The notes beneath the pieces were generated by a model, which saw nothing but the letters and a program-made list of their open reading frames with translations, was not told the DNA's origin and made no database searches. The translations under genes were made by a program, and so were the position numbers. Positions 54,745 through 64,000 of a DNA stretch of 64,000 nt are shown one piece after another (position 1 is the first letter of the stretch; each line of letters opens with the position of its first letter). Location of the stretch: assembly GCF_028372415.1 (NCBI RefSeq), contig NC_092874.1, positions 334,570,651 through 334,634,650 on the forward strand, read 5' to 3'. The stretch comes from Notamacropus eugenii (taxonomy: Eukaryota; Chordata; Mammalia; Diprotodontia; Macropodidae).

Positions 54745-57165
54745 CTCAGTTTTAACTATTGACTGACAAAACATAATGCATTTCAACTTACTTGTACTGG
54801 TTTAAGTTGGTATTTATCTTTCTTTGTCTATTGTGTCCTATCTTCTCAGCTTTTCCTTTAAGTACTTAGATGTCATTTGGTGCATTATATAACATTGATA
54901 TTGTTTAATGTCTATGGTACCTTTAAGCAAAATGTAGTTTCCCTGTTTATTTTTCTTAACCATGTATATTTTTACTCTTGCTTTGTCTGAGGTCATGATT
55001 ACTACTTCTGCTTTTTCAGATTCAAGTAGGCATAATAGCTTCTACTTCAGTCCCTCATTTTTAACTTTGTGTGAATTTTATGTTTCAAGTTTCTTTATTA
55101 TAAAACAAAAAAAATTGTAGGATTGTGCTTCCTAATCCTTTCTGGATTCTTTTTCATTTTAAGGGTGAGCACTTTCCATTAACATTCAATGTGGTTGCTA
55201 GACATGTTCTTTTTTCCTTTATAATCTTCTATTGTTGTGCTCCTTCTTCTCTCCCTCCATACTGACTCTTTACAAAGAAAAAGAATATGGGGAAAGAAAT
55301 GGAATGGGATAAACATCAATAACTTAAAATTGGAGTATCTGATCCCATTTCTCTGTACTTCCTGTTTCACTCAGCCCAAATCTAGGTCAATGGGCTTTTA
55401 ACTTTTCTTTCTGTCTTTTTAATTCCTTACTTATAACTTGACTTCTTTAATTGAAATTTATTTTGCTTGTGATTATTCCTTCCCCAACTTTATATTCTCT
55501 CTTAATACCCCGCCCCCCTTTAACACCCCTCTGACTTCCTTGTCTGTTCCTCTGATGGCTATAAAATATTTCAGTACGAAGTTGTCTCTCTGTGATTTCT
55601 ACCTTATTTTACCCAATTCAGAGAAGACAGATTCATGAAATATCAGCTCTCCCTATTCCAACATTCATGTTTGTATATTCTTCTTTTAACAGGTCCTAAT
55701 TATGAGATATAGTAAGTTCCAACCTTTCTTATTTCTTTCCTAGTGTACTCTTTCCCCTCTCTCTTTTTTTTTTTACTCTCTTAAAGGAAACAAAGCAACA
55801 TAAAACCACACTCATTCCCTGAGTTCATCCGTCTTTACCACTTGAAGACAATGGGATTTTGAAAAGACAGTGGTCTCTTCTCCACCTTCTAGGGTGTAAG
55901 CACCTGATCAATGCTACATGATTGTGTGTAATTCTGGCTGTTGTCCCTTAGTACCTGATCTCTTTTTTCCTGGTTGAATTGAGTCATGAAATTTATAGGT
56001 ATGCTCTATTTTAATATTCTTTAAAGTTGATTCTTTTTAGGTTTTTGTTGTTGTTGTTTGGAGGGTGGAGGCCCAGAGTGCCACCGGGTCCAAGAGTTCT
56101 AGTAGCTTCTTGGTGTATTTTACTTAGGATTTTCATTTGCTTTTGAATTTCAGGAAGTCCAGTGATTCTTAAATTGTCTCTCATCCTTTCCAGGTTTCCC
56201 AGATCCATTTTTTTTGGTAAACTTTGTGGTCTTTTGATTTTTCAGCCTTTTGACTTTGTTTTACTATTTCTTGCTGTCTTGTTGAATCATTGAGTTCTGT
56301 TAGCTCCATTCTTTTTCTGTGTGTGTCCCCTAAGTGCTAAGGTTTTCCACCTTCTGTTCTAAGCTGTTTTTTTTTTCAAGTTCCAAGAGGTCTAATGTCA
56401 TTCTTTGTCTCTTGTTCAGTTGTTGCTTTATTCTCTCCATTTTTTCACTGTATTCCATTAGACAAAGCATTCTTTTTTCTAGGATTATTCTTGAAATTTT
56501 TATAAAGTTGTTTTCTTTTTCTAAGATTTTATACTGGATATTTTTTTAATCCATAGTATTTCTTCATTGTATTAGGAGCTTTCCCCTTAGTTACTCATGT
56601 CTTCACAAATAGTTTCTGGAATTAGGTTTTGTGTCAGTTTCAGCCTCTGCCCCCTTCATAAACTCTCATGAGTTGATTAGATCCAAGTCCTTTCTTTGGT
56701 TGCAATATTAGATTGAGAATACATCCTATCAAAGTTGGGTTCTGCTTCTATTGGAGTCCAGGTATTGCTATCCTGTCTTTGTTCTGGTTTAGGTGACTGA
56801 GCCTTGGTCCTGACTCTCCTATTGTAGTCCCTTGTTGGGAAATTTAGAGGGACCAGATCTTTTTTCCTTCCAGAATTCTGGGCTGGTATATGAAGCTTCC
56901 AGGTCCCAGAGCTGAGCCCAGTTCCTCCTCACTGCTATATTCTTTATTCTTGAGACCAATGGGCCAAACTTACCTTAGGAGCTCCAATAGGTGGATGAAA
57001 TCTTCAGTCATGTAGGCTTCAGATCTGTCTTCCAGAGGACTGATTGCAGACTTTCTTCCCCCTTTTCCCTGCAGTCTGCTCTCCCACAGAGCATATTGTA
57101 GTTCTTTTTTCCTTATTTTTTCTCCATTTTCAGGATCTTCTTGCTTTAGTCTAAGCAAGGTGAAT
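54745..57165 (-). mobile_element. L1 5' half: ORF2 N-terminal region, ORF1 and 5' UTR
   Basis: Antisense L1: 54750-55200 corresponds to the early ORF2 segment ('ctttgtctgaggtcatgatt', 'cacttctgctttttcag'-type text). 56010-56550 is ORF1 (minus-strand 'NLERMRDNLRITGLPEIQK' at about 56208-56150). 56560-57165 is 5' UTR-like. Frames are broken throughout. The true 5' start motif is not visible, so the 5' end is truncated or diverged. Confidence 0.75.
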
Positions 57166-57535
57166 TAAGGCCAGTCTGGTGGTTCAGGCTCATAACTGAA
57201 AGAAAATGAGGCACTCATAGAATTAACAGGATGAAATTTGTTTATTAATAGCACAGAAGGGATATTCACACCATTGATTCAGTTGGGCATAGCTTCCCTG
57301 TTTCTGCATTTGCCATGGTGGTGTGCTGGTCAGAAATGTGGGTCAAGACTGAGGGAAGATTCCCAACTCTTCTTTCCTTTGATTTTGTCTTTAGTTGATC
57401 AGGAAGTTACTTCAATGGTATGATCCTTACGTATGAACCAATTAGGTCTCAAAGACAGATTCAAAATGTTTTAAGGAATAACTAGCTTAACTTGCTTGAG
57501 CTAGATATTGCTCCTATAACACACTGCCCCATAGT
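57166..57535 (-). mobile_element. LTR-like element family A, copy 1
   Basis: 'aaaatgaggcactcatagaa', 'tattaatagcacagaaggga', 'gtcaagactgagggaagatt' and 'aggaataactagcttaactt' align in order with 58840-59430. The minus-strand AATAAA-like site near 57240 suggests minus orientation. Confidence 0.55.
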
Positions 57536-58800
57536 GGCAAGGTCCTAAAGGTCTTGTAGAGGACCTTCACTACTTAAATGACTTTATCACCATTATTGGG
57601 TAATCCTGACTTCAAGAATTTGAGAAGCCTGGAGTAGGCAGCCCTGGAGGAGGAAATAGGTATCGATTTTTTTTTTACAAACAAATAAACAAACAAAACA
57701 GAAAGACAAAAAAAAGATGGTAGACCACACACACTGAATAAGTCATAACAAATATATCAGTTTGTTTTGCTTAAATGTACTTCTTTGTTACAAAGAAGAG
57801 TCTTCTTAGGGAGAGGGGTTATTAGAAAACCACAAATATAAAAATTAAAGTACCAATGAAATTGGTGAATTTTCTAAATGAATTTTAGAAATGAACTTTC
57901 TAAAAATTAAAAGGGGGGTGGGGAAAGAGAGAAAGACAACCAAATCCCACATACTAATAATTTGGTCCAGGTGGTTGTTCAGTCATGCCCAACTCTTTGT
58001 GATACTTTTTTAGGGTTTTCTCGGCAAAGATGCTAGAGTGGTTTCCCATTTCTTTTTCCAGCTCATTTTACAGATGAGGAAATTGAGGCAAACAGGGTTA
58101 AGTGACTTGCCCAGTTAGTAAGTGTCTGAGACTAGATCTGAATTCAGGAAGATGAGTATTCCTGACTCCAGATCCAGCATTCTATCCATAATGGCACCTA
58201 GTTGCCCCCAGTCCAGGGGGTGGATAACAACAAATCTTTTCCATACACAGTGGTATCTTGATGTAAAGGGGAGGGGGTGATAAGCAGAGCAGCACCAGTA
58301 ATACCAGTGCCCCCGCACAGATGATAAAGTTAACAATCCTTATTTTGCACAGGTCAGGGTCCTCAGGGTAAGGTAGTTCAGAGATCATTACCCTCTTGCT
58401 TAGAGGCTGTTTTGGTGCAAAGGTCAATAGTAAGAATCTCTGACTTCATCACAAATGTGCTTGTAAATCAGTATCACTCCCCATATAAAAAATTATGAAA
58501 AATTTAACAAATAAGAGTTTATTACATTTATCATCTTCAGGGCATAGTTCTTAACTATCCAGAGCATATCTGTCTCTCTGAGCTGAATTCCTACAGATCA
58601 TTTACTTTCTAATGCCCCTGGTTCAGTAGGTGCCTCCTTGAGGTATACATCCAGAAGTACTCAATCCAGAGGAAGTGGGACATCAGGGCATCTGATCACA
58701 GGGGACTCCTACTGTTTCCATTATCCTTCTTCAACTTCAAACACAGCATCATTCGAATACAAATCTCCCAGCTATGCCAAATGTTCTAGACCTGGCCAGA
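57536..58800. other. Sequence between the two family A copies
   Basis: An A-rich stretch at 57665-57720, a SINE at 57970-58206 and otherwise unassigned sequence. No gag or pol motif is seen. If this is a provirus interior it is heavily deleted. Confidence 0.3.
57970..58206 (-). mobile_element. Mar-1-like CORE-SINE
   Basis: 'acagatgaggaaattgaggc', then 'gtatt' and 'ccagatccagcattctatcc'. A short internal deletion removes the 'gggtcacacagc' part. Confidence 0.9.
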
Positions 58801-59459
58801 CTTAGGCTGGTCTAATGTTTCAGTTCAGTATTAGAATTGAAATGAGACACTTATAGATGATCTAATATTACTTATCAATAGCATGGGAAAGTTATTCAAT
58901 TAAGATACAGTTATCCCTTCCACATCTAGAGGGTTAAGGGAACAGAAAATCTATGTAAAATTTTTTGGCCCTCCCTTAGTGTTAGAGAAGAAATCTGAAT
59001 TATTACAAGTATTAAAAGATAAAATATGTTTATATTACATACATACATATATTATGCATTTCTGTGTCATCTACTGGCCTTCATGTGTCATGTGTTGCTT
59101 CTGCAAAACTCCCCCAAAATTCCCATTTAATTTCTTATGCCAACCCAAGATATATTGAAACCTCAGTGGGGAAAGTTGATATATTGAAGGGATAACTGTA
59201 CACCCTTGAATCAGGTGGTCGAAACTCTCCTGCCCCCAACATCTACTATGATGGAGCGCCAATCAGAAGGGTGTGTCAAGCCTGAGGGAGGAGTCACTGA
59301 CTCCTCATGTATTTTTGGATTTAGACAACAAGAAAACCATTTAAGTGTTATGAGCCTTAGTCCCCCTCACTGTGAACCATTGATTATATCTAGAGGATAT
59401 TAGCATCTCTTAAGAAATAACTAGCCTAATCTACATACGTAGGTGTAGTTTCTAAGGCA
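58801..59459 (-). mobile_element. LTR-like element family A, copy 2
   Basis: 'atgagacacttatagatgat', 'cttatcaatagcatgggaaa', 'gtgtcaagcctgagggagga' and 'taagaaataactagcctaat' align with copy 1 at 57166, same orientation. 58950-59190 has inserted or diverged sequence. Confidence 0.55.
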
Positions 59460-59960
59460 TTCTTGCGCTTAAGTGCCTGCTATGTGCCTAGTACTCTGCT
59501 AATCAACTTATAGATATGATTTCTTCCAGCATCCTATATTTAACACATATGCATGTGTGCATGTGTGTGTATTGTTTAGCCATTTTCCAATTGTGTCATA
59601 CCCTTCATGACTCCCATTGGAGTAGTTTGCTATTTCCTTCTCCAGTTCATTTTACAGATGAAGAAACCGAGGCAAACAGGGTTAAGGGATGTGCCTAGAG
59701 TTACATAGCTACTAAGTGTCTGTAAGGTCATATTTGAGCTCAGACAAATGTATCCAACATAAATACAAAGTAACTCGGGGTACGGGCTGAAGGCTTAGGC
59801 ACAGAAGGAAGGCCCCTTCTCTGGGAGGACCAGAAAAGACCTCATGTAGGAGGTGGTGTTTGACCTAAGCTCAAAGAAAACTAGGGATTCTAGGAGGAAA
59901 AATTGGGGCAGGGAAAGATTCTCAGGAGCCTCAAGCAAAGGGGAATGGTGAGGTGCCATC
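59460..59960 (-). mobile_element. L2 interrupted by a Mar-1-like SINE
   Basis: 59460-59560 ('cttaagtgcctgctatgtgc') and 59755-59960 ('gtgtttgacctaagctcaaa') are antisense L2 pieces. Confidence 0.68.
59565..59755 (-). mobile_element. Mar-1-like CORE-SINE (partial)
   Basis: 'acagatgaagaaaccgaggc', then 'agctactaagtgtctgtaag'. The head is incomplete. Confidence 0.85.
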
Positions 59961-60046
59961 ACCCCGTTACTCCCAACAACAATCTGTTTTCAACAACCAC
60001 TTAGAGACTTTAACATTGTACTAGAAGTCCCATAATTCAAACACTT

Positions 60047-60047
60047 G

Positions 60048-60094
<47 letters not shown>

Positions 60095-60112
60095 ACACAC
60101 ACACACACACAC
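60047..60112. repeat. (CA)n microsatellite
   Basis: About 30 CA units with two CATA interruptions. Confidence 0.96.
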
Positions 60113-60221
60113 CATGTTCTAGAGAGGCTAAAGGGGAAAGACGGATGTCCCCAAACATCCTGTAATTTAATCCCTAGTCTTGCCTGTTCAAAGAGGCTCC
60201 ATCTTGGCCTTTAAGCAGCAG

Positions 60222-60435
60222 GCAGTGGAAAGAACTCTAGGGTAGGGGTCAGGAAGTTTGCTTTAGTTCAAACCTTTCCAGAAACTGGATGCGTGACCTT
60301 AGAAAAGTCTCTTTGCTTCTCAGTGCTGCATTTGCTTACCTACTAATTGGGGAAAAGAATGTCTCCTCACAAGGGAATCAAATGAGAAAATGGTTAAGAA
60401 AACACTTTGGAAACCTTACAAATATAAGGTATTTT
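60222..60435 (+). mobile_element. MIR SINE
   Basis: 'ctctagggtaggggtcagga', 'tttgcttctcagtgctgcat' and 'ggaaaccttacaaatataag'. Confidence 0.78.
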
Positions 60436-61079
60436 ACTCCCTAGAAATTCACACCCATTCTTGGCATCCGTGTTTTATAACCTTATCTTCCTAGGCCAAA
60501 AACCTGCCAAGAGGTAGAGGGAAGCATGGTGGGCTCTCCATCAAGCCCTTTGCTCTCAGCGGGGCCTGGCAGATTGTTGGCACCCAGCATGTGGTCATGC
60601 ACATGAATAGACAGGGCGATAGCTAAACAGAATGTTTTTTCCAAGTTCTCCATAAGGCATCCATGTCTCATTAAAAATAGAGCCACAAATATGCCATTGC
60701 CAGCTGGAATTGGGAGGCAAGGACTGGAAACACACCAGGCCAAAGGAAACTTAAATCCACCTGTGACTAATCCCTGCCTCTCCCCTTCTCCCTGCCTGCC
60801 CTCACTCCCTCCCTCCCCTTCCTGCCTCACACATTGAAGAGGGCCCAGCCACAGCGAGAACTCTTGGCCTGGACTCCAACATCCATTTTCTTCTTTCCCA
60901 AAGCTCTGGGGCTGAGTTGTTACAGACTCCCACATGGTATATTTCCTTTTGATACTTCTGAGGGATAACCTGGTGATCAGGGCCAGCCTTCCACTAGTCT
61001 TTACTTACTCTCTCTTTATACTCAGATACATTCACTCGCTCTAAGTTTTCTCTACATGTTCTGGGCTGTTCATTCATGT
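60436..61079. other. Non-repetitive, GC-richer block; candidate regulatory element or exon
   Basis: 60440-60960 is free of repeats. It contains a MEF2-like site (ttaaaaatag, near 60671) beside ccagctgg (near 60700). The minus strand 60483-60935 is open for 150 codons, but the translation shows no domain, signal peptide or known family. An unrecognised exon cannot be excluded; a distal enhancer is at least as likely. Confidence 0.35.
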
Positions 61080-61190
61080 ATTATTAAGCAAGTACTGTGT
61101 TATATGGAAGGCAGAGTACTAAGAAAAACAAAAGCTAGACAACACCTGGTCTCAAAGAACTTCAATTCTTTGGGGTTAATATGCACACAG
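61080..61190 (-). mobile_element. L2 3' end
   Basis: 'tattattaagcaagtactgt', then 'ggtctcaaagaacttcaatt': antisense L2. Confidence 0.72.
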
Positions 61191-61369
61191 ATGTCTACAC
61201 AGATTAATTAGAAAGTATTTTTTTGGAGAGGGGACTAATGTAAAAGGAGTCTTTGGAAGCCCCTGAAATCACACTAAACCTATGCATAAGGCAGGCCCTA
61301 AAAGGCCTAATCCTTCTGCAAGACAAAAGAGATATCCAAGGGCTATCTAAGGGTTCTGTAATTTGTCAG

Positions 61370-61425
61370 TCAATAAACATTTATTAAGTGCCTACTATGT
61401 GCCAGATACTGTATGTCTCAAAAAG
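61370..61425 (-). mobile_element. L2 3' end
   Basis: 'aacatttattaagtgcctac' and 'atgtgccagatactg'. The following sequence shares cagagatgaaacatttt with 30569. Confidence 0.75.
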
Positions 61426-61644
61426 CAACTTCTTTCTTGCTAGTTCAGAGATGAAACATTTTACAATGCGGACTGGAGTCACCAGACTGAGAGAGAAGTG
61501 GAGGCTGGGATAGCCATCATATACGCCTGCAAAAGCTTTGTAGTGAGTCCCAGAACAGTGCACCATCAAAGGCAGGTGGACAGAGCTAGCCTCCTGTTTG
61601 TGGGATGAAGAATTCAGAATGAGCTTATTGGAGAGTCAAGGGGG

Positions 61645-61830
61645 AGAAAACAAGCATTTATTAAATTCTTTCTATGTATCAGGCACCTTGCCAAGCACCT
61701 TTACAAATATTATCTCATCTGATGACTCTGAGATGTAGGTGCTATTATTATCCCTATTTTATAGTGGAGAAAGCTGAGGCAAAATGAGGGTAACTGATTG
61801 ACCAGTACAGGGCCAGTTTTCAGATAAGAC
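61645..61830 (-). mobile_element. L2/MIR 3' end and MIR body
   Basis: 'caagcatttattaaattctt', 'aatattatctcatctgatga' and 'agtggagaaagctgaggcaa': antisense MIR-type sequence. Confidence 0.8.
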
Positions 61831-62705
61831 CTATGGGTTGCTTGAGATGTAGAAATGTGAGAAAACTTGCCTCAGTCTCCAGCTCTAACTGGGTTTCTGG
61901 TCGGCATAACCTGGATAAGGGTCTCTAAGCAACAGGCAGAGGTGGTCCAGTTTTCCAGCCATACGGGGCAAGGTTCAAACAATACATTAAAGTTTTCTCA
62001 CAGTTCCCATGATTGAATAAAGTTTTCTCACAAGACAGAGATTGGACTCGACCCATAATTGAACAGAAATGGAACTGAGCTAGTTCCAGCACAAGATGGA
62101 GTCATTATGGTTCACTCAATTCCCACACTTGCCTTATCTCCTATGTTTAGTTCTCGCAGAACATCTTAGTCCTGGCATCCCACCTTGTTACTATATTTCC
62201 TGCTTCTAATAATTTCCTTGGGATAATTTGGCCTTTATAACAAAGTAACATTCCCAATGAGGAAGTGTATTGACACCTACATTAAACTGAGGAAGGGAGA
62301 AGGCAGAGAGCATTTCTCCCTACATCCTCCAGTAAATCTCATATTTTCCAATGCAAGGAGTCTTCTTCAACTCTTCTTTTCACTGCTCCTTCCCAGGAGA
62401 CAGTAATAAAATCTTTTCTCTGCTTTGTCAGGCTAGGATGTCTTCCAGGTAACGGCAAGTAGATTTTAAAATGCTATCAGCTGACACTCTGCAGAAAGAA
62501 GCTGCTCCCAACCTCATGGTTGACCAATATAGGATGTCTTCTTCCAGAAGCAGGTCCCTACTAGGGTCTACCACATGGATACCTCTACCTTAAGTGATCT
62601 GGGCATGTGCTAAAGTCCTGTTACACATCTTTTTTTTCACCTATTCTTAGTACCTCCTAACTATTCTAGGCTTCCCAGATTTCCAAGGGTCAAAGTTGTC
62701 TTCAC
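61831..62705. other. Unassigned, with LTR-like AATAAAG and a repeated tgtgagaaaactt motif
   Basis: tgtgagaaaactt at 61856 has inverted counterparts ending at 62002 and 62032, each preceded by an A-rich or AATAAA context. No target duplication can be paired. The remaining sequence is not recognised. Confidence 0.35.
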
Positions 62706-62952
62706 TATTGTTGGTCAGTGATGTCTGACTCTTCATGATCTCCTTTGGGGTTTTCTTGGCAGGGATACTGGAGTGGTTTGCCATTTCCTTCTCCAGGTCA
62801 TTTTATAGATGACGAAACTGAAGCAAATAAGGTTAAGTGACTTGCTCAGAGTCACACAGTTACTAAGTATGTGAGGCTGGATTTGAACTGGGGAAGATGA
62901 GTCTTTCTGACTCCAGGTCTGGCACTCTATCTACTGAGCCACCTAGTTGCCT
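62706..62952 (-). mobile_element. Mar-1-like CORE-SINE
   Basis: Complete antisense copy from 'attgttggtcagtgatgtct' to 'gagccacctagttgcctg'. Confidence 0.93.
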
Positions 62953-63008
62953 GTTGTAGCTACACTAATGACTTTTAAGTAGTGAAAGGTCCGCTTTAAG
63001 ATCTTTAG

Positions 63009-64000
63009 GAGGGGATAGAGCCAAGATGGTGTAAAAAAAAAACAACCCCAAACAAAGGCAGGGACTCACCTGAGCTCTGCCAAATTTCCCTCCAAAAGTC
63101 TTTAAAATAGTACCTAAAAATGAATTCTGGAGTGAGAAAATCCACGAAAAGACAAAGTGAAACAATTTTCTAGTCCAAGATAACCTAGAATGACTTCTGG
63201 AGCTCTCAGCCCACAGAGGGGGATTATAGAGGTCTCTTTGCTAGCACTAGGTGTAGGACTCTGTTGCATTGCCTATATGTGAATGCTGATCACACTCCTG
63301 GGTCTCAGTCCTAGGTTTAGGAGGAGCACAAACACACCAGAGCTTGTGACTACAGGGGAGAAGGGACCCTGATCACAGTTCCCAGGTGGAAAAGAATGCT
63401 TTTGGCCACTGACAGACCAAAGCACAAGCCAAGAGAGTAGTAAACACACTTCTCCTTAGATCCTATAACCTTGGAAGAACAGAAAAGTTCCAGAACCCCA
63501 GAACTATCTATAAAAATAGCTATACAAAAAATCTGAAGGTTGGGACTGTGTTGCCTCCACCCCAGGAACAGAGCCCAAATTTAACATATAGTTAAAAGTG
63601 AAGAAACAGTCTGGAAAAATGAACAAATCACAAAAAAGAATCTGATCATAGAAAGTTGCTATGGTGACACGGAAGATGAAAACACAAACTCAGAAGAGGA
63701 CAATAAAGTCAAACATCTATATCCAAAGCCTCAAAGAAAAATATGAACTGGTCCCAGGCTCTCCCTCCAAAGGAATTACTTAAAAGAGCTCAAAAAGGAT
63801 TTTAAAAATCAAATATGAGAGGTAGAGGGAAAATTGAGAAAAGAAATAAGACTAATGCAAGAAAAATCATAAAAAAAAGAATTAACAGCTTGGTAAAGAA
63901 GGCATGAAAAAACTGAAGAAAACACCTTAAAAAACAGAATAGACCAAATGGCAAAAGAAGCACAAAAATCCACTGAAGAGAAGAACTCATTAAAAAGTAG
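63009..64000 (+). mobile_element. L1 5' end: 5' UTR and start of ORF1, runs off the window
   Basis: It starts with GGGGATAGAGCCAAGATGG, the L1 5' start motif (YY1-like core AAGATGG at 63023-63029), so the copy was 5'-complete. It has a 5' UTR of about 650 bp, then ORF1 from about 63660. Translations such as 'SSKRILKIKYERWKEN' parallel the coiled-coil start seen in the 34057-35144 ORF1. It has stops and frameshifts and is AT-richer than the HAL1-like copy, so it is older and from a different subfamily. Confidence 0.82.
63023..63029 (+). promoter_or_regulatory. YY1-like site at the L1 5' end
   Basis: AAGATGG within the first 25 bases of the element, at the equivalent position to the site in the HAL1-like element. 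Confidence 0.55.

Noticed and set aside
60483..60935. 150-codon minus-strand frame as a gene
   Set aside because: No domain, signal peptide or family resemblance. Retained only as part of a candidate conserved block.

Overview
This window looks like intergenic nuclear DNA from a marsupial. I cannot tell an American opossum from an Australian lineage by eye. The diagnosis rests on the repeats: many Mar-1-like CORE-SINEs (tRNA-like head, CORE, RTE-type tail ending in an ACAA-type stretch), Ther-2-like SINEs, MIR, abundant old L2 and L3/CR1 LINEs, an RTE LINE, and L1 copies of a type I associate with marsupials, one of them HAL1-like. Family names come from recognising consensus motifs, not from a database search.

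I find no convincing host protein-coding exon, processed gene copy, tRNA, rRNA or snRNA gene. The longest open frames are explained by simple repeats, by the GC-rich 5' UTR of one L1-type element, or by retrotransposon coding remnants. The real coding remnants are RTE reverse transcriptase (1-388 and 998-1450, minus), CR1/L3 reverse transcriptase (6830-8977, plus), L2 ORF2 (several places), L1 ORF2 C-termini (11463-11741 minus; 39730-41395 plus) and an almost intact L1-type ORF1 with one frameshift (34057-35144, minus).

Layout. 1-2515: an RTE copy and an L2 copy, each interrupted by a solo LTR that can be delimited exactly by TG...CA ends and a 6-bp target duplication. 2.5-9 kb: unique sequence, an L1 3' end with a long GGAA-type tail, and a CR1/L3 element broken up by SINEs and L2. 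9-27 kb: SINE/MIR/L2 mosaic, with a three-layer nest at 14465-15610 and a 46-bp L1 insertion at 23787. 26440-26901: a degenerate 22-bp minisatellite. 27-32 kb: SINEs, MIRs, a hAT-like element, an 86-bp inverted repeat pair (30194/30588) and non-repetitive blocks that could be regulatory. 32424-36145: an old L1 split by a younger, 5'-complete, ORF2-less L1 (HAL1-like) element whose 5' UTR has tandem units of about 150-165 bp. 36-60 kb: LTR-like remnants of one family, long L2 and L1 remnants, and a 173-bp GA tract. 60-64 kb: a non-repetitive candidate regulatory block and the 5' end of another L1 running off the right edge.

Nothing here forms an operon or pathway. The content is a stratified record of retrotransposition: L2, MIR and CR1 are oldest, then Mar-1-like SINEs, then L1/HAL1 and LTR insertions. 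The best observations are the HAL1-like element and its repeated promoter region, exactly dated nested insertions, very short L1 insertions, the minisatellite and the inverted repeat. Boundaries without a target-site duplication are accurate only to about 10-30 bases.
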